Source: Paramesorhizobium endophyticum
Lineage (GTDB): Bacteria > Pseudomonadota > Alphaproteobacteria > Rhizobiales > Rhizobiaceae
DNA: 64,000 bases
Direction: 5' to 3'
Assembly (NCBI RefSeq): GCF_014640615.1
Contig: NZ_BMHH01000014.1
Coordinates: 59,376-123,375, forward strand
Translations under genes and position numbers: made by a program
The notes under the pieces: generated by a model
Seen by the model: only the letters and a program-made list of their open reading frames with translations
The model's database searches: none
What the model was told of the DNA's origin: nothing
Shown here: positions 25,214-32,982 of the stretch, piece after piece
Layout of the letters: the number at the start of each line of letters is the position of its first letter
Numbering within the stretch: the first letter of the stretch is position 1

Positions 25214-25231
25214 CTTTGGCCAGGGACAAAG
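25214..25231. promoter_or_regulatory. NnrR/FNR-type box between the AOX homologue and nnrR
   Basis: CTTTG-GCCAGGGA-CAAAG contains the 14-bp TTG-N8-CAA core (25216-25229) with 5-bp arms. It is ~57 bp from the AOX-homologue start and ~77 bp from the nnrR start, so it could control the oxidase homologue and autoregulate nnrR. Confidence 0.55.
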
Positions 25232-25305
25232 AGGAAGCCCGGCGCCGGTGCCATGTGTATGCCGAACCCTGCCGGTGGGGGCAGACATGGGTATATGGGG
25301 CGCAA

Positions 25306-26004
25306 ATGGAGCGTCGTTCAGCTCTCGACATCCTAAGAGAGGCGGAGCTCTTCCGGAATGTTCCGGAGGAAGCGCTTCAACGCCTGCACACGCTCGGCTT
25401 TGCGGTTCACGTCGCGCAGCATGAGCCGCTCTTTCACCAGGGCGACGAAGCGGCGAGCCTATATATCGTGCTCGATGGCTATTTGCAGACGACACAAATG
25501 ACATCCTGCGGTCATCAGATGATCCTGCGCTATCTCGGCCCCGGCGGCCTCGCCGGCCATGCCGCACTGAGCAGCGATCCGCATCACCCCGCCACCGTGG
25601 TGGCCGTCCGTGAAAGCCATCTCATCGGCTGGTCGCGCAAGGCCATCCGCCAGATCATGGCCGATCATCCGCCGATCGCCATGAACGCCCTCAATATCCT
25701 CAACCAGCGCTATCAGGAAATGCAGCAGCGCCTGACGGAACTTTCCATCGAGGGCGTCGAGCAGCGTATCGCCCGCACTGTCCTGCGGTTGATCCGCCAG
25801 GCGGGACGGCGCACCGCGCGGGGCATCGAGCTGGCCTTCCCGCTCTCCCGGCAGGATCTGGCGGAGATGACGGGGACGACGCTCTACACCGTCAGCCGCA
25901 CCTTCAGCAGTTGGGAGGAGAGGGGCTTCGTCGCCAGCGGCAGGCGGCGGATGATCGTGCGCGAGCCGCACCATCTCGCCACCATCGCGGGCGAGGACGC
26001 CTGA
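25306..26004 (+). CDS. nnrR: Crp/Fnr-family nitrogen-oxide regulator NnrR
   Basis: A 232-residue transcription activator of nir and nor genes in response to NO. Residues 15-120 form a cyclic-nucleotide-binding-like beta roll ('EPLFHQGDEAASLYIVLDGYL'), 125-150 a dimer helix, and 180-208 the helix-turn-helix ('LSRQDLAEMTGTTLYTVSRTF'). Only one cysteine (Cys69) is present, so it is not an Fe-S FNR, which agrees with the NnrR/DNR class. The ATG at 25306 was chosen to fit the family length; its ribosome site is weak. It lies tail-to-tail with nirV, one base apart, and divergent from the AOX homologue. Confidence 0.88.
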   Translation: MERRSALDILREAELFRNVPEEALQRLHTLGFAVHVAQHEPLFHQGDEAASLYIVLDGYLQTTQMTSCGHQMILRYLGPGGLAGHAALSSDPHHPATVVAVRESHLIGWSRKAIRQIMADHPPIAMNALNILNQRYQEMQQRLTELSIEGVEQRIARTVLRLIRQAGRRTARGIELAFPLSRQDLAEMTGTTLYTVSRTFSSWEERGFVASGRRRMIVREPHHLATIAGEDA

Positions 26005-26005
26005 C

Positions 26006-26902
26006 CTATTCGATCCTCGGCCAATCATGCCATGAGCGGCTACTCCTTATGCTCGCCAGCAGGCGCGAGAAGAGCGAGCCTTCGCTATCGTCCCGCACCA
26101 GCCTGAAACCGAGATTGGCCGGCGGCGTGCCGACCGAGCAGCCGCCCGAGCGCGGGTCGCGGATAAAATCGGGAACGTAGGAGCGATGCTCGCCCGCCAC
26201 GACACGCACGCCGCAATTGACCGTCAGCTCGCCCTTCGGCACGCCGGCTGGCCCGAGCGCCTGGCGGGTGAAGCAGCTATCCGTCCATTCCCAGACATTG
26301 CCGGCGATATCGTGCAGGCCATTTTCGTTCTTCCCGAAGGAGCCGAAAGAGCGCGGCGCTTTTTCCGCATTGCTCTTGCGCAGCGCTTCCTGATCGTATT
26401 TCGCAAGCCAGCGCTCGGCGAAGCCGCCATTGGCGCTTGCCCCAAGCGCTTCGTCCTTCGCCCGCGAGCCGGCGGCGAGCCACCATTCCTCATCTGTCGG
26501 CAGACGCCAGCGCTGGCCGGTTTTCCTCGACAGCCACTCTGCATAGGCATTCGCATCCTGCCAATTGACGCCGACGGCCGGAAAGTCTGGGCGGCTCCCA
26601 CCGCCCTCCCGCGCCTCACATGCCGCATCCGCGACGCAGCGATCATAATCCGCCTCGCTCACCTGCGTTTCCATGATCGAGAACGGACGCGTTATCTTCA
26701 TGCGGATGAGAGGGCCATCGACCGGCTGCCCCTCCACCGTGAACTCGCCCGCGACCCGGTAGCGGAATTCGCCCGGCTCGATACGCACCAGAACAGGCGC
26801 TAAAGGCGCTGCGGTCGTGGATTTGCCTTGACCGGATGGAACGCCTGCACCGAGCAGTGCTGCCGAGGCGAATATGTGCACCGAAACGGAAATTACACGC
26901 AT
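26006..26902 (-). CDS. nirV: NirV, formylglycine-generating-enzyme-fold protein of the nitrite reductase operon
   Basis: A 298-residue exported protein encoded downstream of nirK in many denitrifiers; its function is not settled. The ATG at 26902 with GGAGCG upstream opens a signal-like N-terminus (MRVISVSVHIFASAALLGAG). The FGE-sulfatase/SUMF1 fold is evident: 'ETQVSEADYDRCVADAACEA', 'FPAVGVNWQDANAYAEWLSRKTG', 'WRLPTDEEWWLAAGS', 'GLHDIAGNVWEWT', 'NLGFRLVRD'. A longer frame upstream has no ribosome site. It probably shares the nirK transcript across 136 bp that include a repeat unit. Confidence 0.9.
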   Translation of the reverse strand: MRVISVSVHIFASAALLGAGVPSGQGKSTTAAPLAPVLVRIEPGEFRYRVAGEFTVEGQPVDGPLIRMKITRPFSIMETQVSEADYDRCVADAACEAREGGGSRPDFPAVGVNWQDANAYAEWLSRKTGQRWRLPTDEEWWLAAGSRAKDEALGASANGGFAERWLAKYDQEALRKSNAEKAPRSFGSFGKNENGLHDIAGNVWEWTDSCFTRQALGPAGVPKGELTVNCGVRVVAGEHRSYVPDFIRDPRSGGCSVGTPPANLGFRLVRDDSEGSLFSRLLASIRSSRSWHDWPRIE

Positions 26903-26937
26903 TTTGTCGCTCCACTGGCGCGCAAGGCGTAATCTGC

Positions 26938-27008
26938 CCTTCACCCTTCACCCTTACCCCTTTCCCCGCGTGCGGAGAGAAGGTGCCGGCAGGCGGATGA
27001 GGGGCATT
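26938..27008. repeat. Single intergenic repeat unit between nirK and nirV
   Basis: The stretch cccttcacccttcaccctta.. ..gcggatgaggggc resembles one arm of the 5600-5777 element. It contains a hairpin with CTTTCCCCGCG/tGCGGAGAGAAG-like arms. It lies in the nirK-nirV gap and could limit read-through. Confidence 0.5.
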
Positions 27009-27038
27009 CCACCACATCCGCCGTTGCCGTTACTGCTC

Positions 27039-28169
27039 CTACATCGTGCCGTTTTTTCCTCCGATCGGGCCAGCCGGGCGCACCTGCTTCATCAGGTCGT
27101 CGTTCCAGGTGCCCTCCACCTTGAAGTGCGCCGCCGCGCCAAGCTCGAAGGCTTCGATGAGGTTGTGGTTGACATAGGCGTAGACGCCGGGCTGGAGGAA
27201 CGTATAAAGCGCCGCCCCTGCCGAGCCGCCGCGGATGAACCAGGTCTCCAGGTCCTTCTCAGGCGAATTGGCGAATTTGCCGGTCTCCCATACATAGTCG
27301 CCATGGCCGCCGATCAGGTGCGGGCGCGTGTCCCTGTTAGCCTGCGAATGGACGATCAGCACCGTCTCGCCGACCTTCGCCTTGAGCGCGTTCTCGCCGG
27401 TCAATGCTCCAACCTTGCCGTTGAAGACGACATGGGTCGGCGTTAGCTTGCGCATCACCTCCAGCGTGTCCTCATAGGCCTCGCCAGGCGAGCCATAGGC
27501 CTTGTACTTGCCGTTCTCGTCCTTCGGGACATAGAAGTCGTTCTCGCCGACATAATAGACGCGGTCATAGCGCAGCGGGTTGCCCTTCTCGTCCTTGAGG
27601 CCGTCCCGTGGCAGCACCATGACGGTTCCGCTCATGCCCGAGACCACATGCCAGGGCACCATGCCTTCTGGCGCACAGTGATAGACGAAGGTGCCGGGCC
27701 GCGTCGCTTTCCAGCGCAGCACCACCTGCTCGCCCGGATGGACGACCGTCAATCCGCCGCCCCCGAGCGCGCCGGTCGCCGAATGGAAGTCGATATTGTG
27801 CGGCATGGTGTTGGTCTCGGGGTTGACGAGGGTAAGCTCGACATAATCCCCCTCATGCACCACCATCATCGGGCCGGGGATCGAGCCGTTGAAGGTCATG
27901 GCCTGAAGCTTCGTGCCCTCCTTGTCGATGACGATTTCCTTTTCCTGAACCGTCATCTTGAACTCCACGATCTTCGGGCCTTCCTTCGCCACCTGTTCGT
28001 GCGGGTGGACGAAAGGCGGGACGGCCAGCTCGACCTTCTGCCGCGGCAGGCTGTCCACCGCCGTAGGCGTTGCTTCCGCCATGGCGGGCAGGCTCCCAGC
28101 CACGAGCGGCGTTGAAATCGCCAGGGCCGCGAGTGCCGAGCTTGTCAGTAGATTGCGCCGGTTTAACAT
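27039..28169 (-). CDS. nirK: Copper-containing nitrite reductase NirK
   Basis: A 376-residue periplasmic enzyme reducing nitrite to NO. A twin-arginine-like signal ([15 protein letters not shown]) is at the N-terminus, followed by two cupredoxin domains. Type 1 copper ligands: His124 ('[10 protein letters not shown]'), Cys165 ('[10 protein letters not shown]'), His174 ('VPWHVVSGM') and Met179. Type 2: His129, His164 and His335 ('YVNHNLIEA'). Catalytic Asp127 and the His in '[11 protein letters not shown]' are present. This is class I NirK of normal length. GGAGGCGACCC precedes the ATG at 28169; an open frame extends much further upstream but has no protein character. A TTGC-N6-GCAA box lies ~58-71 bp upstream. 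Confidence 0.97.
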   Translation of the reverse strand: MLNRRNLLTSSALAALAISTPLVAGSLPAMAEATPTAVDSLPRQKVELAVPPFVHPHEQVAKEGPKIVEFKMTVQEKEIVIDKEGTKLQAMTFNGSIPGPMMVVHEGDYVELTLVNPETNTMPHNIDFHSATGALGGGGLTVVHPGEQVVLRWKATRPGTFVYHCAPEGMVPWHVVSGMSGTVMVLPRDGLKDEKGNPLRYDRVYYVGENDFYVPKDENGKYKAYGSPGEAYEDTLEVMRKLTPTHVVFNGKVGALTGENALKAKVGETVLIVHSQANRDTRPHLIGGHGDYVWETGKFANSPEKDLETWFIRGGSAGAALYTFLQPGVYAYVNHNLIEAFELGAAAHFKVEGTWNDDLMKQVRPAGPIGGKNGTM

Positions 28170-28226
28170 GGGTCGCCTCCAGTCGTTGTTGATGACCTGA
28201 GGATGCGCCGATGCCGATGCCGTATT

Positions 28227-28240
28227 TTGCGGGCCAGCAA
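28227..28240. promoter_or_regulatory. NnrR-type box upstream of nirK
   Basis: TTGC-GGGCCA-GCAA is a 14-bp inverted repeat in Crp/Fnr format, ~58 bp before the nirK start. The half-site TTGCG is unlike FNR's TTGAT and fits described NnrR sites. Confidence 0.65.
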
Positions 28241-28407
28241 TTAACGCGGACGAATGGCTGTTTTTTTGAAGGGCGCGGAGATAATGTTCGTTGCCTCCAG
28301 GCTCGGAAATCAGCGCTGCAAAAAAATCGGTTTTGACGTGAGGTAAGATTCTCCATAAACACGGCCTATAAGAAAGCAGCCTGTCGGAAAGCAGTGAGCA
28401 AAAATAA

Positions 28408-29736
28408 ATGAACATATCGATGATCGGGACGGGGTATGTCGGGCTCGTCTCGGGTGTGTGTTTTGCCGAATTCGGCTTCTCTGTAAGCTGCGTCGATTTG
28501 AATGAAGCGCTGATTTCGCGGCTTTCGGCAGGCGAAGTGACGATCTTCGAGCCGGGGCTGGACGAGTTGATGGCCCGTAATATCCGCGACGGCCGTCTGT
28601 CGTTCACCACCGATCTGGCCGCCAGCGTGGCCGATGCCGATGTCATCTTCATCGCGGTTGGAACCCCGTCGCGCCGTGGCGATGGCGAGGCTGACCTGCA
28701 ATATATCGAGGCGGCGGCGGATGCCGTGGCGGCGGCGATGAAGCCCGGCGCGGTGATCGTTATCAAATCGACGGTCGTGGTCGGCACCAATGCGCGCATT
28801 CGGGACCGCATTCGCGCCGCGCGGCCGGGCGTCGAATTCTCCATGGTTTCCAACCCGGAATTCCTGCGTGAAGGCTCGGCTATCGAGGATTTCATGCGGC
28901 CTGACCGTGTTGTGGTCGGCGTGGAAGATGCGCGTGGGCGCGATGCGATGCGCCGTGTCTATCGTCCGCTCTACCTGCGCGAGACGCCGATGGTCGTGAC
29001 GACGCTGGAAAATGCGGAGATCATCAAATATGCCGCAAACGCCTTCTTGGCGATGAAGGTGACCTTCATCAATCAGGTCGCCGATCTTTGCGAGAAGGCA
29101 GGCGGAAATGTTCAGGAGGTGGCGAAGGCCATCGGCATGGACAATCGTATCGGCTCGAAATTTCTCCATGCCGGTCCCGGCTTTGGCGGCTCGTGCTTTC
29201 CGAAGGATACGCGCGCATTCGCAGCGACCGGCCGGCGTTTCGGCGCGCCGCAGAGGCTGATCGAGGAGGTGGTGGCGGTCAACGAAGCGCGTAAGCAGGC
29301 CATGGCCGCGCGTATCATCGAAGCTGCGGCAGAAACGGGAGCCAAGAGCGTTGCGATTCTCGGCATTGCCTTCAAGCCGAACACGGACGATATCCGGGAG
29401 TCCCCGGCGCTCGATATCGTGCCTGCGATCCAGAAGGCGGGGCTGACGGTCCGGGCGCACGATCCCGAGGCGATGGGAGTGGCGAAGAGCGCGCTTCCGG
29501 GCGTAGTCTGGTGCTCTTCGGCCTATGAGGCCGCGGAAGGCGCCGGCGTCGTGGCGCTCCTGACGGAATGGAACGCCTACCGCGCTCTCGATCTCAAAAA
29601 GATCGCCCGTCTCATGGACGGAAACGTGTTGATCGATCTGCGCAACGTTTACAAGCCCGAAGATGTGGCCGATACGGGCCTTGATTACCGGTCGGTAGGC
29701 AACGGGGCCGCCAGGCAAGCGGAGATGCAGCCATGA
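28408..29736 (+). CDS. ugd: UDP-glucose 6-dehydrogenase
   Basis: A 442-residue cytoplasmic enzyme oxidising UDP-glucose to UDP-glucuronate with two NAD+. N-terminal Rossmann motif '[19 protein letters not shown]', Lys/Asn block '[21 protein letters not shown]', catalytic Cys in '[16 protein letters not shown]', and a C-terminal UDP-binding domain ('[18 protein letters not shown]'). The ribosome site is weak (GTGAGC). It overlaps the following phosphomannomutase gene by 4 bp. UDP-glucuronate would feed capsule, exopolysaccharide or LPS synthesis. Confidence 0.95.
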   Translation: MNISMIGTGYVGLVSGVCFAEFGFSVSCVDLNEALISRLSAGEVTIFEPGLDELMARNIRDGRLSFTTDLAASVADADVIFIAVGTPSRRGDGEADLQYIEAAADAVAAAMKPGAVIVIKSTVVVGTNARIRDRIRAARPGVEFSMVSNPEFLREGSAIEDFMRPDRVVVGVEDARGRDAMRRVYRPLYLRETPMVVTTLENAEIIKYAANAFLAMKVTFINQVADLCEKAGGNVQEVAKAIGMDNRIGSKFLHAGPGFGGSCFPKDTRAFAATGRRFGAPQRLIEEVVAVNEARKQAMAARIIEAAAETGAKSVAILGIAFKPNTDDIRESPALDIVPAIQKAGLTVRAHDPEAMGVAKSALPGVVWCSSAYEAAEGAGVVALLTEWNAYRALDLKKIARLMDGNVLIDLRNVYKPEDVADTGLDYRSVGNGAARQAEMQP

Positions 29737-31160
29737 GCGGCTTGAAATTTGGAACCAGCGGCCTGCGCGGCCTTGTCACCGAACTGAGTGACGATGTCTG
29801 CGCGGCCTATACGGTCGGGTTTTTGCGTCATCTGAAAGATTGTCACGCCCTGCCGGAGAAAGGCCTCCTTCTCGTCGGCCATGATCTGCGTGCCAGCAGC
29901 CCGCGCATCGCGGCAGCCTGTATGAGCGCCGCCAAGGCTTTCGGCATGTGCGTTGAAAATTGCGGGGCCCTGCCGACCCCGGCGCTGGCCCTCCGGGCAT
30001 TGGAATTGCGCGTGCCCGCCATCATGGTGACGGGCAGCCACATCCCTGCCGACCGCAACGGCCTGAAATTTTATCGCCCGGATGGCGAGATCGACAAGGC
30101 GGACGAGGCGGGCATTCTGGCGCATCTCGATCCGCACCAGCGCGTATCCGCCGCCGGCAGCAACGTCGATGTGTCCAACAAGGCTTTGCGGGCCTATGTC
30201 GAGCGTTATGCATCATTCTTCCCTGCCGATATGCTCGCAGGCAAGCGGATCGGGGTGTATCAGCATAGCTCCGTTGCCCGCGATATGCTGATAGAAATCT
30301 CGGAAATGCTGGGGGTGGAGGCCATACCAATGTGGCGCTCCGATGTTTTTGTCCCCGTCGATACTGAGGCGCTGCGCCCGGAAGATATTGCCTTTGCCAA
30401 GGAAGGCTGCCGCGCCATAAAGGTCGATGCACTCGTCTCGACCGATGGCGATGCCGACCGTCCGCTCATCGCCGACGAGAATGGCGATTTCCTGCGCGGC
30501 GACATGGTAGGTCTCCTGACTGCCCGCTTCCTTGGCGCCGATGCGGTGGTGACGCCGGTCACTTCCAACACGTCCATCGAGGAATGCGGGTTTTTCGAGC
30601 GTGTCTACCGCACACGCGTCGGCTCACCCTATGTCATCGAAGGCATGGAGAGGGCTCGCGCCGAGGGTTGCCGCCGCATAGTCGGCTTCGAGGCCAATGG
30701 CGGGGTCCTGCTTGGTTCGGCTGTAGAGATGGAAGGCAGAACAGTCGCTGCCCTGCCGACGCGCGATGCTATGCTGCCAGTCCTTAGCGTGCTTGGCGCG
30801 GCGGCGAAGGAAGGGGTATCCCTTTCGCAACTCGTGGCGCAATTGCCCGCCCGTCATACCGGCAGCGGGCGGTTGGAACATATACCTGCCGAAAAGAGCG
30901 CCGCCTTTCTGAAAAGCCTCGAAGACGATCACGCTGTGCAGGAATTCTTCGCAGATGTGGGTTCCGTGCGTGACAGCGACCGTATCGACGGCACGCGCAT
31001 CGTCCTCGAAAGCGGCGAACTCGTGCATTATCGTGCCTCGGGCAATGCGCCGGAATTGCGCTGCTATACGGAAGCCGGCTCGCGCGAACGCGCCGCCGAG
31101 CTTCTCTCATGGGGGCTGGAAAGGGCGGCGCGTGCGTTGGGCGGCTCAATTCTTTCTTAG
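29733..31160 (+). CDS. Phosphomannomutase/phosphoglucomutase (NoeK-like)
   Basis: A 475-residue alpha-D-phosphohexomutase, interconverting mannose-6-phosphate and mannose-1-phosphate. N-terminal 'FGTSGLRGLVTELSD', phosphoserine loop 'MVTGSHIPADRNGLKF', metal-binding loop 'STDGDADRPLI', sugar-specificity loop 'GFEANGGVLLGS', and a phosphate-binding loop near the C-terminus ('YRASGNAPELRCYTEA'). The ATG overlaps the ugd stop (ATGA), so translation is coupled. With manC downstream it supplies GDP-mannose. 'FEANGG' replaces the commoner GEMSGH-type loop, a NoeK-like variant; specificity for mannose is inferred from the neighbour. Confidence 0.88.
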   Translation: MSGLKFGTSGLRGLVTELSDDVCAAYTVGFLRHLKDCHALPEKGLLLVGHDLRASSPRIAAACMSAAKAFGMCVENCGALPTPALALRALELRVPAIMVTGSHIPADRNGLKFYRPDGEIDKADEAGILAHLDPHQRVSAAGSNVDVSNKALRAYVERYASFFPADMLAGKRIGVYQHSSVARDMLIEISEMLGVEAIPMWRSDVFVPVDTEALRPEDIAFAKEGCRAIKVDALVSTDGDADRPLIADENGDFLRGDMVGLLTARFLGADAVVTPVTSNTSIEECGFFERVYRTRVGSPYVIEGMERARAEGCRRIVGFEANGGVLLGSAVEMEGRTVAALPTRDAMLPVLSVLGAAAKEGVSLSQLVAQLPARHTGSGRLEHIPAEKSAAFLKSLEDDHAVQEFFADVGSVRDSDRIDGTRIVLESGELVHYRASGNAPELRCYTEAGSRERAAELLSWGLERAARALGGSILS

Positions 31161-31219
31161 TTGCCTGGTCTTATTCGTAGGTCAGCAATTGTTCGGGACC
31201 ACGCCTAGGGAGTTCCACG

Positions 31220-32638
31220 ATGACAAAGATCATACCCGCGATCATGAGCGGCGGCGTCGGCGCCCGGCTGTGGCCCGTTTCGCGGGAGGCGCATCCCAAG
31301 CCCTTTATCCGTCTTGCTGACGGACAGAGCCTTTTGCAGCATACGTTTTTGCGTGCGGCCGCTCTTTCCGGCGTCGAGCAGGTGCTGACGGTCACCAATC
31401 GCGAACTCTTCTTCAAGACGGAGGATGAGTATCGTGAACTCGACGTTGCCGATGTCGGGTCGACCTACCTCCTGGAACCGGTAGGGCGCGATACCGCCGC
31501 AGCGGCTGCCATCGTTACACGGCATGTGCAGGAGGTTTACGGGGACGAAGCCATCATCGTGCTCTTTCCGGCCGATCACATGATTCAGGATGTAGCGGCT
31601 TTCCGCGTGGCGGTGGAAAAGGCGGTCACGCTTGCGCAAACCGGGCGGCTGGTCACGTTTGGCATTGCTCCTGAATTTCCGGAAACCGGCTATGGGTATA
31701 TTGAAGCCGATGGCGAGGATGTCATCCGCTTCGTGGAGAAGCCCGATCTTGAACGCGCCAGGGAATATCTCGCCTCGGGCCGCTTCTATTGGAACTCGGG
31801 CATGTTCTGCTTTTCCGCCGGCACGATGGCGCGGCTCATGCAAGAGCATTGCCCCGATATCCTCGCCGGAAGCGGTGAAGCGCTCGCGCGGGCGCGGCAA
31901 TCTTCAGTGGCTACCGGCACGCGGATCGAGATCGACACGAAAGATTTTTCGCAGGTGCCGAAGAAATCGATCGATTATGCGGTTCTGGAAAAGGCCGGCA
32001 ACATCGCCGTGGTCGGTTGCGATATCGGCTGGAGCGATATCGGCTCATGGAATGCGATCGCGGAACTGACTGCGCAAGACGGGACGGGCAACCGGATCAT
32101 TGGCGATGCAGTACTTCATGATGTGGAGAATTGTTACATCGACAGCACAGAGCGGCTCGTCGGCGCTGTCGGTGTGAAGGACCTGATCATTGTCGATACG
32201 GCAGATGCCTTGTTGGTTGCGCACAAAGATGAAGCGCAGAACGTCAAGCAACTCGTCACACAGTTAAAGGCAACTGGCCACGAGGCGTACAATCTCCACC
32301 GGACCGTGCATCGGCCTTGGGGCACTTACACAATCCTGGAAGAAGGCGAGCGCTTCAAGATAAAGCGCATCGAGGTGAAGCCCGGCGCAAGCCTGAGCCT
32401 GCAGATGCATCACCACCGTTCGGAGCATTGGGTGGTGGTGAGCGGCACGGCGAAAGTCGTCAATGGCGAGCGTGAACTCATTCTGGCGACAAACGAATCC
32501 ACTTATATCCCCTGCGGAACGAAACATCGTCTTGAGAATCCCGGGATCATGCGCCTTGTGATGATCGAGGTGCAAAGCGGGGAATATCTGGGCGAGGATG
32601 ATATAGTTCGCTTTGAGGACGTTTACGGACGTCGCTGA
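31220..32638 (+). CDS. manC: Mannose-1-phosphate guanylyltransferase / mannose-6-phosphate isomerase
   Basis: A 472-residue bifunctional enzyme making GDP-mannose. The nucleotidyltransferase domain (about 1-290) has 'MSGGVGARLWPVSREAHPKPF', 'FPADHMIQD' and 'RFVEKPD'. The C-terminal cupin isomerase domain has 'HRPWGTYTILEEGERFKIKR' and 'SLQMHHHRSEHWVVVSGTAKV' (metal His). GGGAG precedes the ATG. It is the third gene of a ugd-pmm-manC set, 59 bp after the mutase. GDP-mannose can go to O-antigen perosamine, exopolysaccharide or Nod-like glycans. Confidence 0.93.
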   Translation: MTKIIPAIMSGGVGARLWPVSREAHPKPFIRLADGQSLLQHTFLRAAALSGVEQVLTVTNRELFFKTEDEYRELDVADVGSTYLLEPVGRDTAAAAAIVTRHVQEVYGDEAIIVLFPADHMIQDVAAFRVAVEKAVTLAQTGRLVTFGIAPEFPETGYGYIEADGEDVIRFVEKPDLERAREYLASGRFYWNSGMFCFSAGTMARLMQEHCPDILAGSGEALARARQSSVATGTRIEIDTKDFSQVPKKSIDYAVLEKAGNIAVVGCDIGWSDIGSWNAIAELTAQDGTGNRIIGDAVLHDVENCYIDSTERLVGAVGVKDLIIVDTADALLVAHKDEAQNVKQLVTQLKATGHEAYNLHRTVHRPWGTYTILEEGERFKIKRIEVKPGASLSLQMHHHRSEHWVVVSGTAKVVNGERELILATNESTYIPCGTKHRLENPGIMRLVMIEVQSGEYLGEDDIVRFEDVYGRR

Positions 32639-32982
32639 TCGATGCGAGGGTTTTTTCTTTGGCGAAAAGATTTTTATTGGTGTATTTCGGTGTATTTCAC
32701 TAGCAATTCCCAATTGCATCGATTGAGTCGACGGAAAAATACATCGATATTATTTGCCGTGTAGAGTTTTTATTATGTGGTTACTTTATCGTTGCGGTCG
32801 TGGCCAAAATTGTGTTACGCGTTAATGTTGTGCATTAAGCTATTTCAAGACTCTCGTGAGCGTGATAGTTATAAGTTCCCCTGGCAGGAAATGAGGGTAC
32901 TGCTAGGGGCTGGGGACAGGCCGGCCTTGCGCAAGACTGGATATGGCGGGGATACCATGTGGCAAGAACGGAGTATATTTTG
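32639..32982. other. A+T-rich intergenic region upstream of the capD-like gene
   Basis: 344 bp without a supportable gene. Its A+T content is well above that of the neighbours. Short direct repeats of ggtgtattt occur at about 32679 and 32690, and T-runs follow the manC stop. It probably carries the promoter of the gene at 32983. A short open frame here has no ribosome site and no recognisable protein. Confidence 0.4.

Noticed and set aside
25306..26004. FNR (oxygen-sensing) identity for the Crp/Fnr protein
   Set aside because: Only one cysteine is present, so a 4Fe-4S cluster is impossible. Position between nir and nor genes supports NnrR.
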